64,000 nt of DNA from Clostridium_AM sp900759715 (GCA_900759715.1 CAAEXF010000135.1:1-64000); one strand, 5' to 3'. Positions 32,083-42,230 are shown, counted from the first letter of the stretch. Numbers and translations are program-made. The notes: generated by a model not told the origin, from the letters alone.

Positions 32083-34002
32083 ATGAAACCATCAATTAGT
32101 ATAATAATGCCCGTATATAATTGTGAAGAATTTATAGAAGAAAGTATTAGAAGTATTTGTGAACAGACATATACAGATTGGGAATTAATAATTGTAAATG
32201 ATGCTTCAGAAGATAGCACAGTAGAAAAAATATCTCAAATACAAGATGAAAGGATTCATTTAATTAATTTAAAAGAGCATCAAGGAATTGCGTCAGCTTT
32301 TGCAGAAGGCTACAAATTTGCAAAAGGAGATTTCATCATAAGACATGATGGAGATGATATAAGTCTACCTACTCGTCTGGAAATTCAACTGAATTATTTG
32401 AAGGCTAATAAGAAGGTTGGAATGGTTTCATGTCTTATATCTTGCTTTACGAGAGACCAGTCCTTACGCAAAGATTGTATTTTTATTGAGAGAATTCAAA
32501 ACTATTATAAAAGTAATGAAGAAATTGAAAAAACAATTATAGCAGGTTTTTTACCAGTCATATTTCCAACTTTAATGATCCGTAAAGAACTTATGGATAA
32601 GGTGAATTATGGTGGTGAAACTCCTCTTTTTGATGATCAAACAGAATTATTATTAGAGCTTATAAAGTTAAGTCCTATAGAAAAGGTGAATAGTATTCTT
32701 TATTCCTATAGAAGGCACAAAGACGCTTATCATGTTATAAATCAAAAGGAATATGCTAAATATACATCTAAACTACTTAAAGATCCATCTATTAGAAATT
32801 CTTTTCAGTTTAAGGAATTTTATAAGGATTTAAATTTTGATGTAAAAAGGGAAGTTAAACTGAATAAAAAAAGTAAACTAAGGGTATTAATGCTTGTAGA
32901 TGCATTGAATATTGGAGGAACAGAAACCCACGTTCTTAATATTGCTAAAAAGTTAATGGATATGGGAATTTATGTGGTGGTAGCAACTTCTGGTGGTCCT
33001 ATGGAAGTAGTAATGAGGTCCTATGGAATAAAAGTTATTAAAATTCCTATTGATAGTGATTATATATCGAACAAGAAAAAATTTGGGATGATAAAAATAC
33101 TAAAAACTATTATTGATGAGGAAAAAATAAATGTTATTCACTGCCATTTATTTGCAAGCATGCAGCTTGCCAGCGAACTTTATAGAATGTATAAGATACC
33201 ATATGTAGTTACTATTCATGGGTTATTTTATCCTAATAATATTTTTTATTCTACCTGTATGCAAGCCTCCAAGGTAATTGCAGTAAGTAAGCCTGTTAAA
33301 GAAATGCTGTATAATAAACTTGGAGACAAAATTGGAGATAAAATTGTTATAATTCCCAATGGAATTGGTAGGGATTTGGTTAGTAATTCTCATAGGGATA
33401 TAGATATACGAAAAGAGCTTAATATATCCAAAAGTGCAGGAATATTATGTTATTGCAGCAGATTAGATTGGAACAAAACCAATGTAGCCCGTGTATTATT
33501 GTTTAGTTTCACACAGCTTTTAGAAGACTATTCTAACCTACACCTCATTGTTGTAGGGGACGGCCCTGGAAGAGAAAGCTTAGAAAAAGAAGCACAAGTA
33601 ATCAACGAAATGGCGGACAGAAATGTTGTTCATATGGTAGGAGCAAAAGTGGATGTAATACCATATTATCTCGAAAGTGATATTATAATTGGAACTGCCA
33701 GAGTTGCATTAGAAGGGATGATGTGTAAAAAACCTGTAATTGCTATAGGTAATCAAGGATATACTGGAATTGTAGATGAAAGTAGAAAAGACATTCAATT
33801 GGATATGTATTTTGGTGATCATGATGCTCTTTCAAAGCCAAATGTTACAAATTTAGTGAAAGATATCAAGCAACTTTTGAAGAATAAGTCAAAAACTTCA
33901 AAAATAGGAAGGTGGGGAAAAAGTTGGTGTGAAAAAATGTTTGATATCGATAATTGTGTAAAGGAACTTGTGAAAATTTATACAAATGCTTTAGATAAAT
34001 AA
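32083..34002 (+). CDS. GT2-GT4 fusion glycosyltransferase
   Basis: 639 residues. The N-terminal GT2 domain (1-240) has ISIIMPVYNCEEFIEESIRS, IVNDASEDST and the DxD in RHDGDDISLPTRL. The C-terminal GT4 domain (265-639) has VLMLVDALNIGGTETHVLN, HCHLFASMQLAS, AVSKPVKEML, CYCSRLDWNK and VVGDGPGRESLEKEA. Two separate sugar transfers may be made by one chain. It ends its operon at a terminator. Confidence 0.9.
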   Translation: MKPSISIIMPVYNCEEFIEESIRSICEQTYTDWELIIVNDASEDSTVEKISQIQDERIHLINLKEHQGIASAFAEGYKFAKGDFIIRHDGDDISLPTRLEIQLNYLKANKKVGMVSCLISCFTRDQSLRKDCIFIERIQNYYKSNEEIEKTIIAGFLPVIFPTLMIRKELMDKVNYGGETPLFDDQTELLLELIKLSPIEKVNSILYSYRRHKDAYHVINQKEYAKYTSKLLKDPSIRNSFQFKEFYKDLNFDVKREVKLNKKSKLRVLMLVDALNIGGTETHVLNIAKKLMDMGIYVVVATSGGPMEVVMRSYGIKVIKIPIDSDYISNKKKFGMIKILKTIIDEEKINVIHCHLFASMQLASELYRMYKIPYVVTIHGLFYPNNIFYSTCMQASKVIAVSKPVKEMLYNKLGDKIGDKIVIIPNGIGRDLVSNSHRDIDIRKELNISKSAGILCYCSRLDWNKTNVARVLLFSFTQLLEDYSNLHLIVVGDGPGRESLEKEAQVINEMADRNVVHMVGAKVDVIPYYLESDIIIGTARVALEGMMCKKPVIAIGNQGYTGIVDESRKDIQLDMYFGDHDALSKPNVTNLVKDIKQLLKNKSKTSKIGRWGKSWCEKMFDIDNCVKELVKIYTNALDK

Positions 34003-34026
34003 ATTAAGTTAATTACAGAATATATT

Positions 34027-34050
34027 AAAGCTCGGTTAAGGCCGAGCTTT
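34027..34050. terminator. Bidirectional terminator
   Basis: AAAGCTCGG, a 6-nt loop and CCGAGCTTT followed by T-rich DNA. It serves the glycosyltransferase operon and, on the - strand, the PucR-type regulator. Confidence 0.75.
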
Positions 34051-34077
34051 TAATTTAAGTACATTTGCGAATATGAT

Positions 34078-35919
34078 TTATTTTAATAAATCATAAATTT
34101 CAAAAGCTACTTGGATCTTTAACCGGGCGTTATAATCATTAAGATCAACATTCAGTATGCTCATAATTCTGTTAAGTCTGTAACTAAGTGTGTTTCCATG
34201 AATATGAAGATAATCTTTTGAGTATGTCCAATTTCCATTACTTTGTATGTAAACTTTTAAGGTATTTAAATACTCTTTCATATCCTTTTGATATTCAATA
34301 AGTGGACCTAGCGTTATTGAAAGAAACCGTTCGAGATCTTCTTTAGGATTATTCAATAGCAATTTTCGTAGTTCCAAATCTTCGTAAAAAAGATATAGGT
34401 TTTCTCCACCCATGTTATCTAGCATTCTAATAACTTGTTGTGTAGCAAAGTATGCTGGCTTAAAATCATCAGCACAATGAATGATATCACTAACTGCAGC
34501 TGTAATTTTTATTTTACTACGAGAAATGTGTCTATTGTCTATACTAACGACTTTATCAAGAAGTTTCTTTATATTCTTTTTTTCATTGCCATTCTCTTCA
34601 ATTATAATGATTATGTTGTTTCCTTTTATAAAAGATATTGGATTTTGAAGTGATCTACCTGCTGCTTCGCTTATAACATTATAATATTGTTCAATGTATC
34701 TTGTTAATTCTATATTATTTGTTATCTGCCGTTGGGTACTTTCGTTCGCTTTTATTTCAAAAATAATAATCTTATGCTTACTGTTGAAATTAAATTTGTA
34801 CTTTTTTGCACATTTAATTAAATATTCTCTATTGTTATTTAATATTAGATTATCAAAAAAATCTCCCTTAAAAGCTTGCTCTATACTGCTGAGTTCCTTA
34901 ATCTTTAACAATTCAAGAGAAAGCATAGTCCTTCCCACTTCTATTGTTATTTTATCCAGTTCAGAATAATGATTATTATCGGATACTATGCACAGCCAAC
35001 CAAGGATATTTATGTTAACTAACACGGGAAAGAAATTCATATAAAGCTTTGTATCAGGATGAAAATAGGTGACTTTTTTTGTTTTTGATAAATTAACTAT
35101 AAAATCTTCGATAAGCTCGTTGATGGTTTCTAAATCTGTATAATATTTAAAGTTGTAATAATCTATATTGTTGAAAATATCTATTATAAAAACATCTCTA
35201 TTTAGTAAAGAGGATAGTTCAATTAAGATATCTCCCACATTTGCACCATTAAGAATCATATTGGTAAATTTCTCGTGAAGACTTGAAGAATACTGATATA
35301 TCTTTTTTTCTTCTTCCTGCAATTTCCCGTATTTCTCCATGATTTTATTATTTCTAAGCTCTTTTTCAAAATTTCCAGCATTTATTATAGCAATAGTAGC
35401 TTGTGCGGATATAGCTTCTATGAGTGCTACATCATCAGGATCAAATTGCGCGCAGTTTTTTATATTATTTATTATAATAACACCAATACAATCTTCTTTA
35501 TAAATTAATGGACAGCAAATAGAACCATATATTTCAGATTCACTGATTGTAGTTTTTAAGGATTTCTCTAGATTAGATCTATTTTCCTCACTCAGAGTAC
35601 TCATTGCCTGTTTAACTCCGTCACTTCCATTGATAAATGTTGTTTTATTGCTCAAAAAAGTAATACCACTAATTGATTCTCCTGGTAATAGTTTATTATT
35701 CATTGAATAGCTGTCATATCCCACCGTAGCTGCAGCTTCTAACTTTTTAATGTCCTTGTTATAAATAAAAATAGTTCCTGCATCGGCAGCTTCTACTAAC
35801 TCGATGGACTTTTCTAGAAGAGAACTCAATATTTCATTCATGTTTTTGGAGGAATTTAACAGCTTACTTACCTCTAAGAGTGACTGCAATTTGTTAATCT
35901 TATCTTCAAAGTAACTCAT
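34078..35919 (-). CDS. GAF-domain PucR/CdaR-type regulator
   Basis: 613 residues. An N-terminal GAF domain (about 15-185; AADAGTIFIYNKDIKKLEAAA) follows a short coiled-coil start. A middle sensor-like region of unknown type comes next. The C-terminal PucR HTH_30 domain reads SKDYLHIHGNTLSYRLNRIM. It is a cytoplasmic transcription factor that senses a small ligand. It is divergent from the M20 peptidase and AbgT genes, which it probably controls. The intergenic region holds ACAATATTGT near 36001. Confidence 0.8.
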   Translation of the reverse strand: MSYFEDKINKLQSLLEVSKLLNSSKNMNEILSSLLEKSIELVEAADAGTIFIYNKDIKKLEAAATVGYDSYSMNNKLLPGESISGITFLSNKTTFINGSDGVKQAMSTLSEENRSNLEKSLKTTISESEIYGSICCPLIYKEDCIGVIIINNIKNCAQFDPDDVALIEAISAQATIAIINAGNFEKELRNNKIMEKYGKLQEEEKKIYQYSSSLHEKFTNMILNGANVGDILIELSSLLNRDVFIIDIFNNIDYYNFKYYTDLETINELIEDFIVNLSKTKKVTYFHPDTKLYMNFFPVLVNINILGWLCIVSDNNHYSELDKITIEVGRTMLSLELLKIKELSSIEQAFKGDFFDNLILNNNREYLIKCAKKYKFNFNSKHKIIIFEIKANESTQRQITNNIELTRYIEQYYNVISEAAGRSLQNPISFIKGNNIIIIIEENGNEKKNIKKLLDKVVSIDNRHISRSKIKITAAVSDIIHCADDFKPAYFATQQVIRMLDNMGGENLYLFYEDLELRKLLLNNPKEDLERFLSITLGPLIEYQKDMKEYLNTLKVYIQSNGNWTYSKDYLHIHGNTLSYRLNRIMSILNVDLNDYNARLKIQVAFEIYDLLK

Positions 35920-36090
35920 GAAGCATTCTCCTTTCTTTTGTATTTACCTAATTATATAATAATACAACATTTTATAAAGAGTACAACAAAAATATGTACC
36001 ACAATATTGTTGTTAGCAATATAGAATAGGATAAAAAGAGTTGCTATATTATAAATAGTTATAAAATTAAGAAAATTAAGGAGGGGGAAA

Positions 36091-37260
36091 ATGATGAAAA
36101 TAAAGGATTATATTAAGGATGAGGAGATTGTTGATATTGCTAAAAGCCTCATAGCAATTGAAAGTCATAAGAAAGAAGGAGAAGTTGCTCTGTGGATTAA
36201 GGAGTATTTGAAGGCTGAAGGAATAAATGGGGTAATTGATGAGGTGGAAGAGGACAGATTTAATATTTATGCCGAACTTAAAGGAGATTTGGACATAAAT
36301 GGATTAATGTTTAACGGACACCTTGATACAGTTCCAGGAGATAACATGGATTTCGAACCGTATAAACCATTTATTAGTGAAGGAAAGTTGTATGGCAGGG
36401 GTTCTTGTGACATGAAGGGTGGTATTGCTTCAATGCTTGCTGCAATTACAGCAGTAAAAAGGTCAGGTATAAAGCTAAATAAAGGAGTGATGTTTACTGG
36501 AGTAATTGATGAGGAGGGTAGATCAATTGGTGCTGAAGCAATGATTAAAAAGAATATAAAAGCTGAGGCAGTAGTTATTGGTGAACCAACAAATCTAGAA
36601 GTTAGTGTTATGCATAACGGTGCAGAAACCATGGATATAACCTTCTATGGGAAAGCAGCACATTCAAGCAACCCTAAGAATGGAATCAGTACAATTCGTA
36701 CGGCTACAGAGTTTCTAAGACTTATATATGAAGAACTAGAGCCTATTATTAAAGAGAGACAAATGGAGTTAGTTGGGAGTTCAGTCATCTGTCCCACAAT
36801 AATTAATGGAGGACATACCTTTAATGTAGTTCCAGATAAATGTACTGTAACCGTTGATAGAAGATGGCTTCCAACGGAAACATTGGATTCCATATATGAA
36901 GAAATAAAATTTATTGCACAAAGAGCAGTAGATAAATTTGGGGGAAGTTATGAAATTAGGGCTAAAAAAGAAGTACAGGCTACCTTGGGCAATTTATCAT
37001 ATATGATTGATGAAAATAGAACCATAGTTCAAAAAGCTCTCAAAGCAGCTGAAAAGATAACAGGAGTTAAACAGAAGACAATTGGTTTTCCAGCTTGGAC
37101 AGATGCAGCTTTGTTAAGTCATTATGGAGGAATGGATTGTATTAATTTAGGGCCAGGAGGTGGGCAACAGCCACATACCAGCAACGAGTATTGTGAGGTT
37201 AAACAATTAATAAAGGCTACACATATCTACATTGAGTTAATAGAGGATATGTGCATATAG
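36091..37260 (+). CDS. M20 family metallopeptidase (ArgE/DapE type)
   Basis: 389 residues. LMFNGHLDTVPGD and GRGSCDMKGGIASM give the metal His and the bridging Asp; GVIDEEG is the catalytic Glu; VIGEPTN and the final His in QQPHTSNEYC complete the site. It hydrolyses an acylated amino acid or a dipeptide-like substrate. With the AbgT-type transporter 142 bp downstream it could split p-aminobenzoyl-glutamate or a similar imported amide. SD GGAGGGGG before ATG 36091. Confidence 0.9.
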   Translation: MMKIKDYIKDEEIVDIAKSLIAIESHKKEGEVALWIKEYLKAEGINGVIDEVEEDRFNIYAELKGDLDINGLMFNGHLDTVPGDNMDFEPYKPFISEGKLYGRGSCDMKGGIASMLAAITAVKRSGIKLNKGVMFTGVIDEEGRSIGAEAMIKKNIKAEAVVIGEPTNLEVSVMHNGAETMDITFYGKAAHSSNPKNGISTIRTATEFLRLIYEELEPIIKERQMELVGSSVICPTIINGGHTFNVVPDKCTVTVDRRWLPTETLDSIYEEIKFIAQRAVDKFGGSYEIRAKKEVQATLGNLSYMIDENRTIVQKALKAAEKITGVKQKTIGFPAWTDAALLSHYGGMDCINLGPGGGQQPHTSNEYCEVKQLIKATHIYIELIEDMCI

Positions 37261-37402
37261 CAGTTTATATCAATAAATTTTTTCAGGTTATGACAATACA
37301 AGGATTTAATAATATCTAATGTAAGTTTACTGAATATGAAAGGATTGTTGAATTAAAGGTACAACTTATTATTAGGATAAAGTAATAAAATAAAAAGGAG
37401 AG

Positions 37403-38950
37403 ATGGTGAAAGTGAAAACGATTCCTGAGGTAGATGTCAAAAGAAATAAAGGTTTTTTATCATATATAGAAAAAGTCGGAAATAAGATTCCACATACCAT
37501 GAGTATGTTCATTACCATGGTCGGTTTAGTATTTGTTACCTCATTAGTTTTTTCTGGAGCAAGTGCAGTAAATCCTTCTACTGGAAAAACAATCACAATT
37601 GTAAACCTATTAAGTTTAAATGGCTTAGTAATGATATTCACAAAGTTTGTTGATAACTTCGGAAATTTTCCGATTCTGGGTATTACTATTGTAATAGGAA
37701 TAGGCATGGGATTATGTGAAGTAACCGGTTTGTTTAACACTGTTGTTAGATTAAGCTTTAAAAATGTTAAGGGAGCAACAGTTGCAATTTTCGTAGCTTT
37801 TTTAGGTGTGTTTATGTGCAGTTTGGATGGTTCAGTTTCTATGATTATCATTCCTACCATTGCAGGCAGTATTTATTATTCAATGGGTAAGAACCCATTA
37901 ATTGGAGTATTTTCTGGGTTTGCAGCAGCCAGTGCAGGAGCTGCTATGGAGTTTATTCCTGGTTTTTTCCAGGTAGTATTTACACCACTTACTGTGAAAT
38001 ATGCTCAAACAATTGACCCAAATTTCTTTATGCCACTTATGAGTGACTATTATGCAACCACTGTAGGAGCATTTCTCGTAGTTATTACCAATGCTTTTGT
38101 TACTTTAAAGTTTATAGAACCACGCTTCAAAGATTATTCAAAAGATTATATATCAGATGATATACCAAAGGAAAAAGAGATAACTGATGTAGAAAAGAAA
38201 GCTGCCAAGTTTGCGGGAATAAGCCTTGCAGTATATTTAATTCTACTAATTGTATCATGTATTCCATCACACAGCTTTATGAGAGGTCCAAGTGGTTCAT
38301 TAATTGTAGATGCTCCATTGATGGATTCAATAAATTTCTTACTGTTTCTTTTCTTTTTAATTCCTGGTATTGTTTATGCTCGAAAGACAGGACAAGTAAA
38401 AAACATGCAGGAGTTTGCAAATGCTTTGGCTGATGGATTGAAAAGCTTATTACCTTTTATCGTACTAGCAGTTATAATTTCACAATTTTTAGCTTTCTTT
38501 AAAGCGTCAAATCTTGCAGAAGTAATGGCAATTAAAGGTGGCCAAGCTCTCAGCGCTTTACATCTTCCTTATCCACTTATTGTAACAGTATTATTTTTCT
38601 TTTATGTTTTTATAACTATTTTTATTTGTAGCGGTAGTACAAAGTATTTGTTATTTGCTCCTATACTTGTGCCTATGATGATGCAGCTTAATATTCATCC
38701 AGCATTTACACAGTTTTTATTGAGGATGTCTGAAGGAACTACCAATAACCTATCCCCATTCAACGCATTTTTTCCTATTATTATTGGATTAGCTGCTAAA
38801 TATGACAAAAGAAGTGGTGTAGGAACAGTTTTCTCAGCTATGGTTCCATATTCACTTGCTTATATTATTGTGTTGTTAACCTTAGTACTAGTATGGATGT
38901 TCCTAGGCTTACCATTAGGAATTTCAGGAGCTCATTTTTGGTTGAAGTGA
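37403..38950 (+). CDS. abgT: AbgT-family transporter
   Basis: 515 residues, about 12 membrane segments. GFLSYIEKVGNKIPHTMSMF, a NFPILGITIVIGIGMGLCEVTG segment, and the late FICSGSTKYLLFAPILVPMM and SEGTTNNLSPFNAFFPII are typical of AbgT proteins. Characterised members take up p-aminobenzoyl-glutamate or export sulfonamides. Alternative starts at GTG 37406 or 37412 are possible because the SD AGGAG is only 3 nt before ATG 37403. It ends at a terminator. Confidence 0.85.
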   Translation: MVKVKTIPEVDVKRNKGFLSYIEKVGNKIPHTMSMFITMVGLVFVTSLVFSGASAVNPSTGKTITIVNLLSLNGLVMIFTKFVDNFGNFPILGITIVIGIGMGLCEVTGLFNTVVRLSFKNVKGATVAIFVAFLGVFMCSLDGSVSMIIIPTIAGSIYYSMGKNPLIGVFSGFAAASAGAAMEFIPGFFQVVFTPLTVKYAQTIDPNFFMPLMSDYYATTVGAFLVVITNAFVTLKFIEPRFKDYSKDYISDDIPKEKEITDVEKKAAKFAGISLAVYLILLIVSCIPSHSFMRGPSGSLIVDAPLMDSINFLLFLFFLIPGIVYARKTGQVKNMQEFANALADGLKSLLPFIVLAVIISQFLAFFKASNLAEVMAIKGGQALSALHLPYPLIVTVLFFFYVFITIFICSGSTKYLLFAPILVPMMMQLNIHPAFTQFLLRMSEGTTNNLSPFNAFFPIIIGLAAKYDKRSGVGTVFSAMVPYSLAYIIVLLTLVLVWMFLGLPLGISGAHFWLK

Positions 38951-38976
38951 TAACAAGTTTTATGCATAACTAATTT

Positions 38977-39004
38977 AAGAGCCAATAGTTTTTTATTGGC
39001 TCTT
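38977..39004. terminator. Bidirectional terminator
   Basis: AAGAGCCAATA and TATTGGCTCTT around a short T-rich loop, between the convergent AbgT and flavoprotein genes. Confidence 0.7.
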
Positions 39005-39010
39005 ATAGTA

Positions 39011-39634
39011 TTAACGTATGAAATTAGTAACAGCTCGAGTTTCTTTTTCCGGTAATTTAACTCCCGCTTCCTTACCTGCGTGTATACAGTTTAAAAGCCA
39101 GGCCATGTTTTTGCCTAGTGTTCTCATTGTTTGCATTCCCTCTAGATCTTGTCTTACTTCCTCAGGAGTGTTTCCATGAACCATATTCCAGTACTGAGAG
39201 GATACAATAGGCATATTTGAAATTGTAAAATATTTATTTAACTGTTCGAAAGCTGCTGTTGAACCACCGCGTCGACAACTTACAATTGAAGCACCAGGTT
39301 TATACTGAAATACATTTCCAGCATAGAAAAATCTGTCTAGGAAGGATGTTATTTGGCCAGATGCACTTGCGTAATGTACAGGGGAACCAAAAATAAAACC
39401 ATCAGCATCTTTAGCTTTTTTTAAAGCAATATTCACAGAATCATCATCAAACACACATAGGCCGTCAGTTTTAGAGCAACCACCACAGGCCATGCAACCA
39501 CGAATAGGTTTCTTTCCAACATGAAAAATTTCTGTTTCAATGCCGTTATTTTCTAATTCTTTTGCTACTTCAGTTAAGGCAGTATAAGTACAGCCATTAG
39601 TTTTAGGACTTCCATTAATGAGTAATACTTTCAT
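39011..39634 (-). CDS. NADPH-dependent FMN reductase / iron-sulfur flavoprotein-like
   Basis: 207 residues. MKVLLINGSPKTNGCTYTAL is the FMN phosphate loop. CMACGGCSKTDGLC is a four-Cys motif as in iron-sulfur flavoproteins. GFIFGSPVHYASASGQITSFLDR binds the flavin ring. It is a cytoplasmic redox enzyme with an unknown substrate. Single gene. Confidence 0.9.
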   Translation of the reverse strand: MKVLLINGSPKTNGCTYTALTEVAKELENNGIETEIFHVGKKPIRGCMACGGCSKTDGLCVFDDDSVNIALKKAKDADGFIFGSPVHYASASGQITSFLDRFFYAGNVFQYKPGASIVSCRRGGSTAAFEQLNKYFTISNMPIVSSQYWNMVHGNTPEEVRQDLEGMQTMRTLGKNMAWLLNCIHAGKEAGVKLPEKETRAVTNFIR

Positions 39635-39790
39635 TGTTATACCTCACTTCAACTTTATATTATTATTTTTAGGTATGTTATTATTCTAAAATAATAGTAT
39701 TGGTATTACAAGTATGCACATTTCTGTATTATAGTACCTAGAAGGATACTATAGAAAGTGAAAGCTATGGGTTTTGTGAGATATATTAAT

Positions 39791-40007
39791 TTATCCGATG
39801 GCTTACCCGCTCTAATACTCCCATCGCACTCTGTGAAAGCGATTCACACCAAATCGGAGATTTGGGCTCTCTGCTTTTCTTCAAGTGGGAGTAAAGAGCG
39901 GCTATGCCCCTGGATAACGACTTCTAAGCTTCAGATGGAGGTTAAATGCCTAAATGGCATTTAACGGGCAGAATTGCCCAGTGGTCGCAGACAAACTTCA
40001 CCTGAAG
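39791..40007 (+). repeat. Structured dispersed repeat (copy B)
   Basis: 217 bp, homologous to the insert at 94-273 in reverse orientation and about 40 bp longer at the 3' end. Conserved pieces are CCGCTCTAATACTCCCATCG, the CTCTGTGAAAGCGATTCACAC hairpin and GTGGGAGTAAAGAGCGGCTA. The extra part adds TAAATGCC/GGCATTTA and GGGC/GCCC hairpins. An ORF reading through it (39758-39964) is not a gene. The rest of 39635-40281 shows no gene. Confidence 0.7.
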
Positions 40008-40281
40008 CCAAGAATTCTGTTTATCAAAATTATATAAGTTTATATTGATCGAGTAAATGTTAATAAATAACTATGATCCAAGGATAGTATGAACAAGACT
40101 TGTTATTTTTACTTTCTAATAATGTTAAAAATTTTCATAACTAGGTACTTTGTAGAAATTTAAAATTTAAAATGCTACAATTAATTTTATAGGAAATATT
40201 TAGAATAATAGACGCTAAACTAAGATTTGAAACTGAGGGTATTGAATTAATCAAAAGAATATTATTTAAGGAGAGACAAGT

Positions 40282-41169
40282 ATGGAGAGAATAGAAAGAG
40301 TTCTTGGAGCGTTGTTCGGAGTGGCTTGTGGTGATGCCTTAGGTGGAACCTTAGAATTTACATCTGAAAGTGAAGGAAAGAAGTTATATGGATATCATAA
40401 AGAAATAATTGGGGGAGGTCTAATGAGCCTTTCACCTGGGGAAGTTACGGACGATACAATTATGACTATTGCAGTAGCAGAAGGTATAATTGAAAATCCT
40501 AACATTCCAATTGAAGCTATAGGTAATAGATTTGTTAGTTGGTATAATACAGATCCTAAGGATATTGGAATTACTTGTCAGGATGCCATAGCAAGGTATA
40601 TCAAATCTAATGATTGGAATGATGCATCACTATATGTTCATAATATAAGCAATGGCATGACAGCAGGTAATGGTACTTTAATGAGGTGTATACCTGCAGC
40701 CCTTTATTATAGGGACTATGACAAAATGGTAGAGGTAACAAAATCACAATCCAAAATGACACATTATGATGAAAAAGCTTCAGAAGCTTGTATTTTGTAT
40801 AATACAATTGTTTATAAATATTTAAAGGGAGAAGATAAAGAAAAAGCGGTTGTAGAAACCCTTAAAGGATATAAAGAATATGAGAATACAATGTTTATAG
40901 ACAAGCAGGAACTTAACCCTTCTGGTTATGTAGTAGATACCTTTCAGTGTGCACTATGGTGTTTTATGAATAATTCAAATGTAGAAGATATAATTTGTGA
41001 GGCGGTAAATTTATATGGTGATCCTGATACCATTGGTGCAATAGCTGGTGGACTTGCAGGAGCTTACTACGGATATAATAATATACCTAGAAGATGGACA
41101 GACAAAATAGTACTTAAAGATAAACTATTAAAGCTTGGTGATAAATTAAATAGTGGAGATATACGTTAA
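40282..41169 (+). CDS. ADP-ribosylglycohydrolase family protein (DraG-like)
   Basis: 295 residues. GALFGVACGDALGGTLEF at the start, GEVTDDTIMTIAVAEG (Mg-binding Thr-Asp-Asp), NGMTAGNGTLMRCIPAAL and LYGDPDTIGAIAGGLAGAYYG are the family motifs with both metal clusters. It removes ADP-ribose from a target. SD AAGGAGAG. The next gene encodes a PD-(D/E)XK-like protein 92 bp downstream on the same strand. Confidence 0.9.
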   Translation: MERIERVLGALFGVACGDALGGTLEFTSESEGKKLYGYHKEIIGGGLMSLSPGEVTDDTIMTIAVAEGIIENPNIPIEAIGNRFVSWYNTDPKDIGITCQDAIARYIKSNDWNDASLYVHNISNGMTAGNGTLMRCIPAALYYRDYDKMVEVTKSQSKMTHYDEKASEACILYNTIVYKYLKGEDKEKAVVETLKGYKEYENTMFIDKQELNPSGYVVDTFQCALWCFMNNSNVEDIICEAVNLYGDPDTIGAIAGGLAGAYYGYNNIPRRWTDKIVLKDKLLKLGDKLNSGDIR

Positions 41170-41261
41170 ATAATAGAGAGTAAGAATGAATTCTTAAAAA
41201 ATGTGAAAACAATTGTGATTATATTTAAGAATGTAATAACTAAATGGGGAGTGTTCTTATT

Positions 41262-42230
41262 ATGGGAAAAAGAACTGACGATATGGAAAAAATAATTGAT
41301 GACTTACGAAAAAGCTATTGTGATAAGGAACGTGTGAAAAATGCTAGTATAAAGTTACCTCAAAATATTAGTTTTTTTATAGAAAAAGAAGATGTAGTTA
41401 TTATTAAGTTAAATAAAAAATCAGTATGTAAAAATATGCAGGATGATGAAGCTGCGTTTGAAAGTTGGGCTTTAGCTTTAAAGGGTTGGTTAGATTATAT
41501 AAATGAAATCAAATTAGAATGGGAGAGGCCAGATAACATAAAAGATGGTCATTACCAAAGATTCCTTTATAGAGTAAATAAGTTTAGGGAAATATTTAAA
41601 TGGTTTTCAGTAGCTTCAGTATCTAACGAATTTTTAAAAGACTCATTAGTGACATATGATGAAAAATATATAGTTAATTTTCCTAAGAATAAAGCGGTTG
41701 AAAATGTTAGGTCAAGAGAAGCTTATTATGAACATATTTTTTTAGATAACTACCAAAGTTTATTAGCGGATAAAGCTGATATTGATAATATATACAATCA
41801 ACTTCCTGTAGGCCTTTTTAAAGATTGTATCAGTAAAGAAACTTCCTTGTTTACAGGCGGTAAAAGTGCTATTGACATATGGGGTACTAACAAAGAAAAA
41901 AATAAACTAAGCATATTTGAATTAAAGGCTCCAGAAGTTAGGAAGATTGGGATTTTAAGTGAGTTGTTTTTTTATGCTATGTTTGAATACGATGTATTAA
42001 ATAAACAATTTATATATAAAACAAATTGTAATGAAAAAGAGAATATTAGAGGTTTAGAGGAATTATTGAATGTGATAAACTCAGGTGCAAAAAAAATAGA
42101 GGCATATACCCTAACTACCACATTACATCCATTAATTGATGAAAATATACTAGAACTCATAAATAACTCCTTAAAGGTTGCTAATAAAGATATTAAATTC
42201 GGATATATACTCTATAGCAATAAGATTTAA
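41262..42230 (+). CDS. PD-(D/E)XK nuclease-like protein
   Basis: 322 residues from ATG 41262, the better-spaced start after GGGGAG; ATG 41244 overlaps that SD. No known family recognised, but KSAIDIWGTNKEKNKLSIFELKAPE (about 214-240, written in part) shows an Asp, a turn and then Glu-x-Lys, the layout of the PD-(D/E)XK nuclease core. The N-terminal 200 residues are mostly helical. It could be an orphan nuclease, an anti-phage protein or a DUF of unknown use. Confidence 0.6.
   Translation: MGKRTDDMEKIIDDLRKSYCDKERVKNASIKLPQNISFFIEKEDVVIIKLNKKSVCKNMQDDEAAFESWALALKGWLDYINEIKLEWERPDNIKDGHYQRFLYRVNKFREIFKWFSVASVSNEFLKDSLVTYDEKYIVNFPKNKAVENVRSREAYYEHIFLDNYQSLLADKADIDNIYNQLPVGLFKDCISKETSLFTGGKSAIDIWGTNKEKNKLSIFELKAPEVRKIGILSELFFYAMFEYDVLNKQFIYKTNCNEKENIRGLEELLNVINSGAKKIEAYTLTTTLHPLIDENILELINNSLKVANKDIKFGYILYSNKI

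Noticed and set aside
39758..39964. A 68-codon ORF on the + strand
   Set aside because: It lies inside a structured repeat with no SD or family; its reading is not kept in the other copy.
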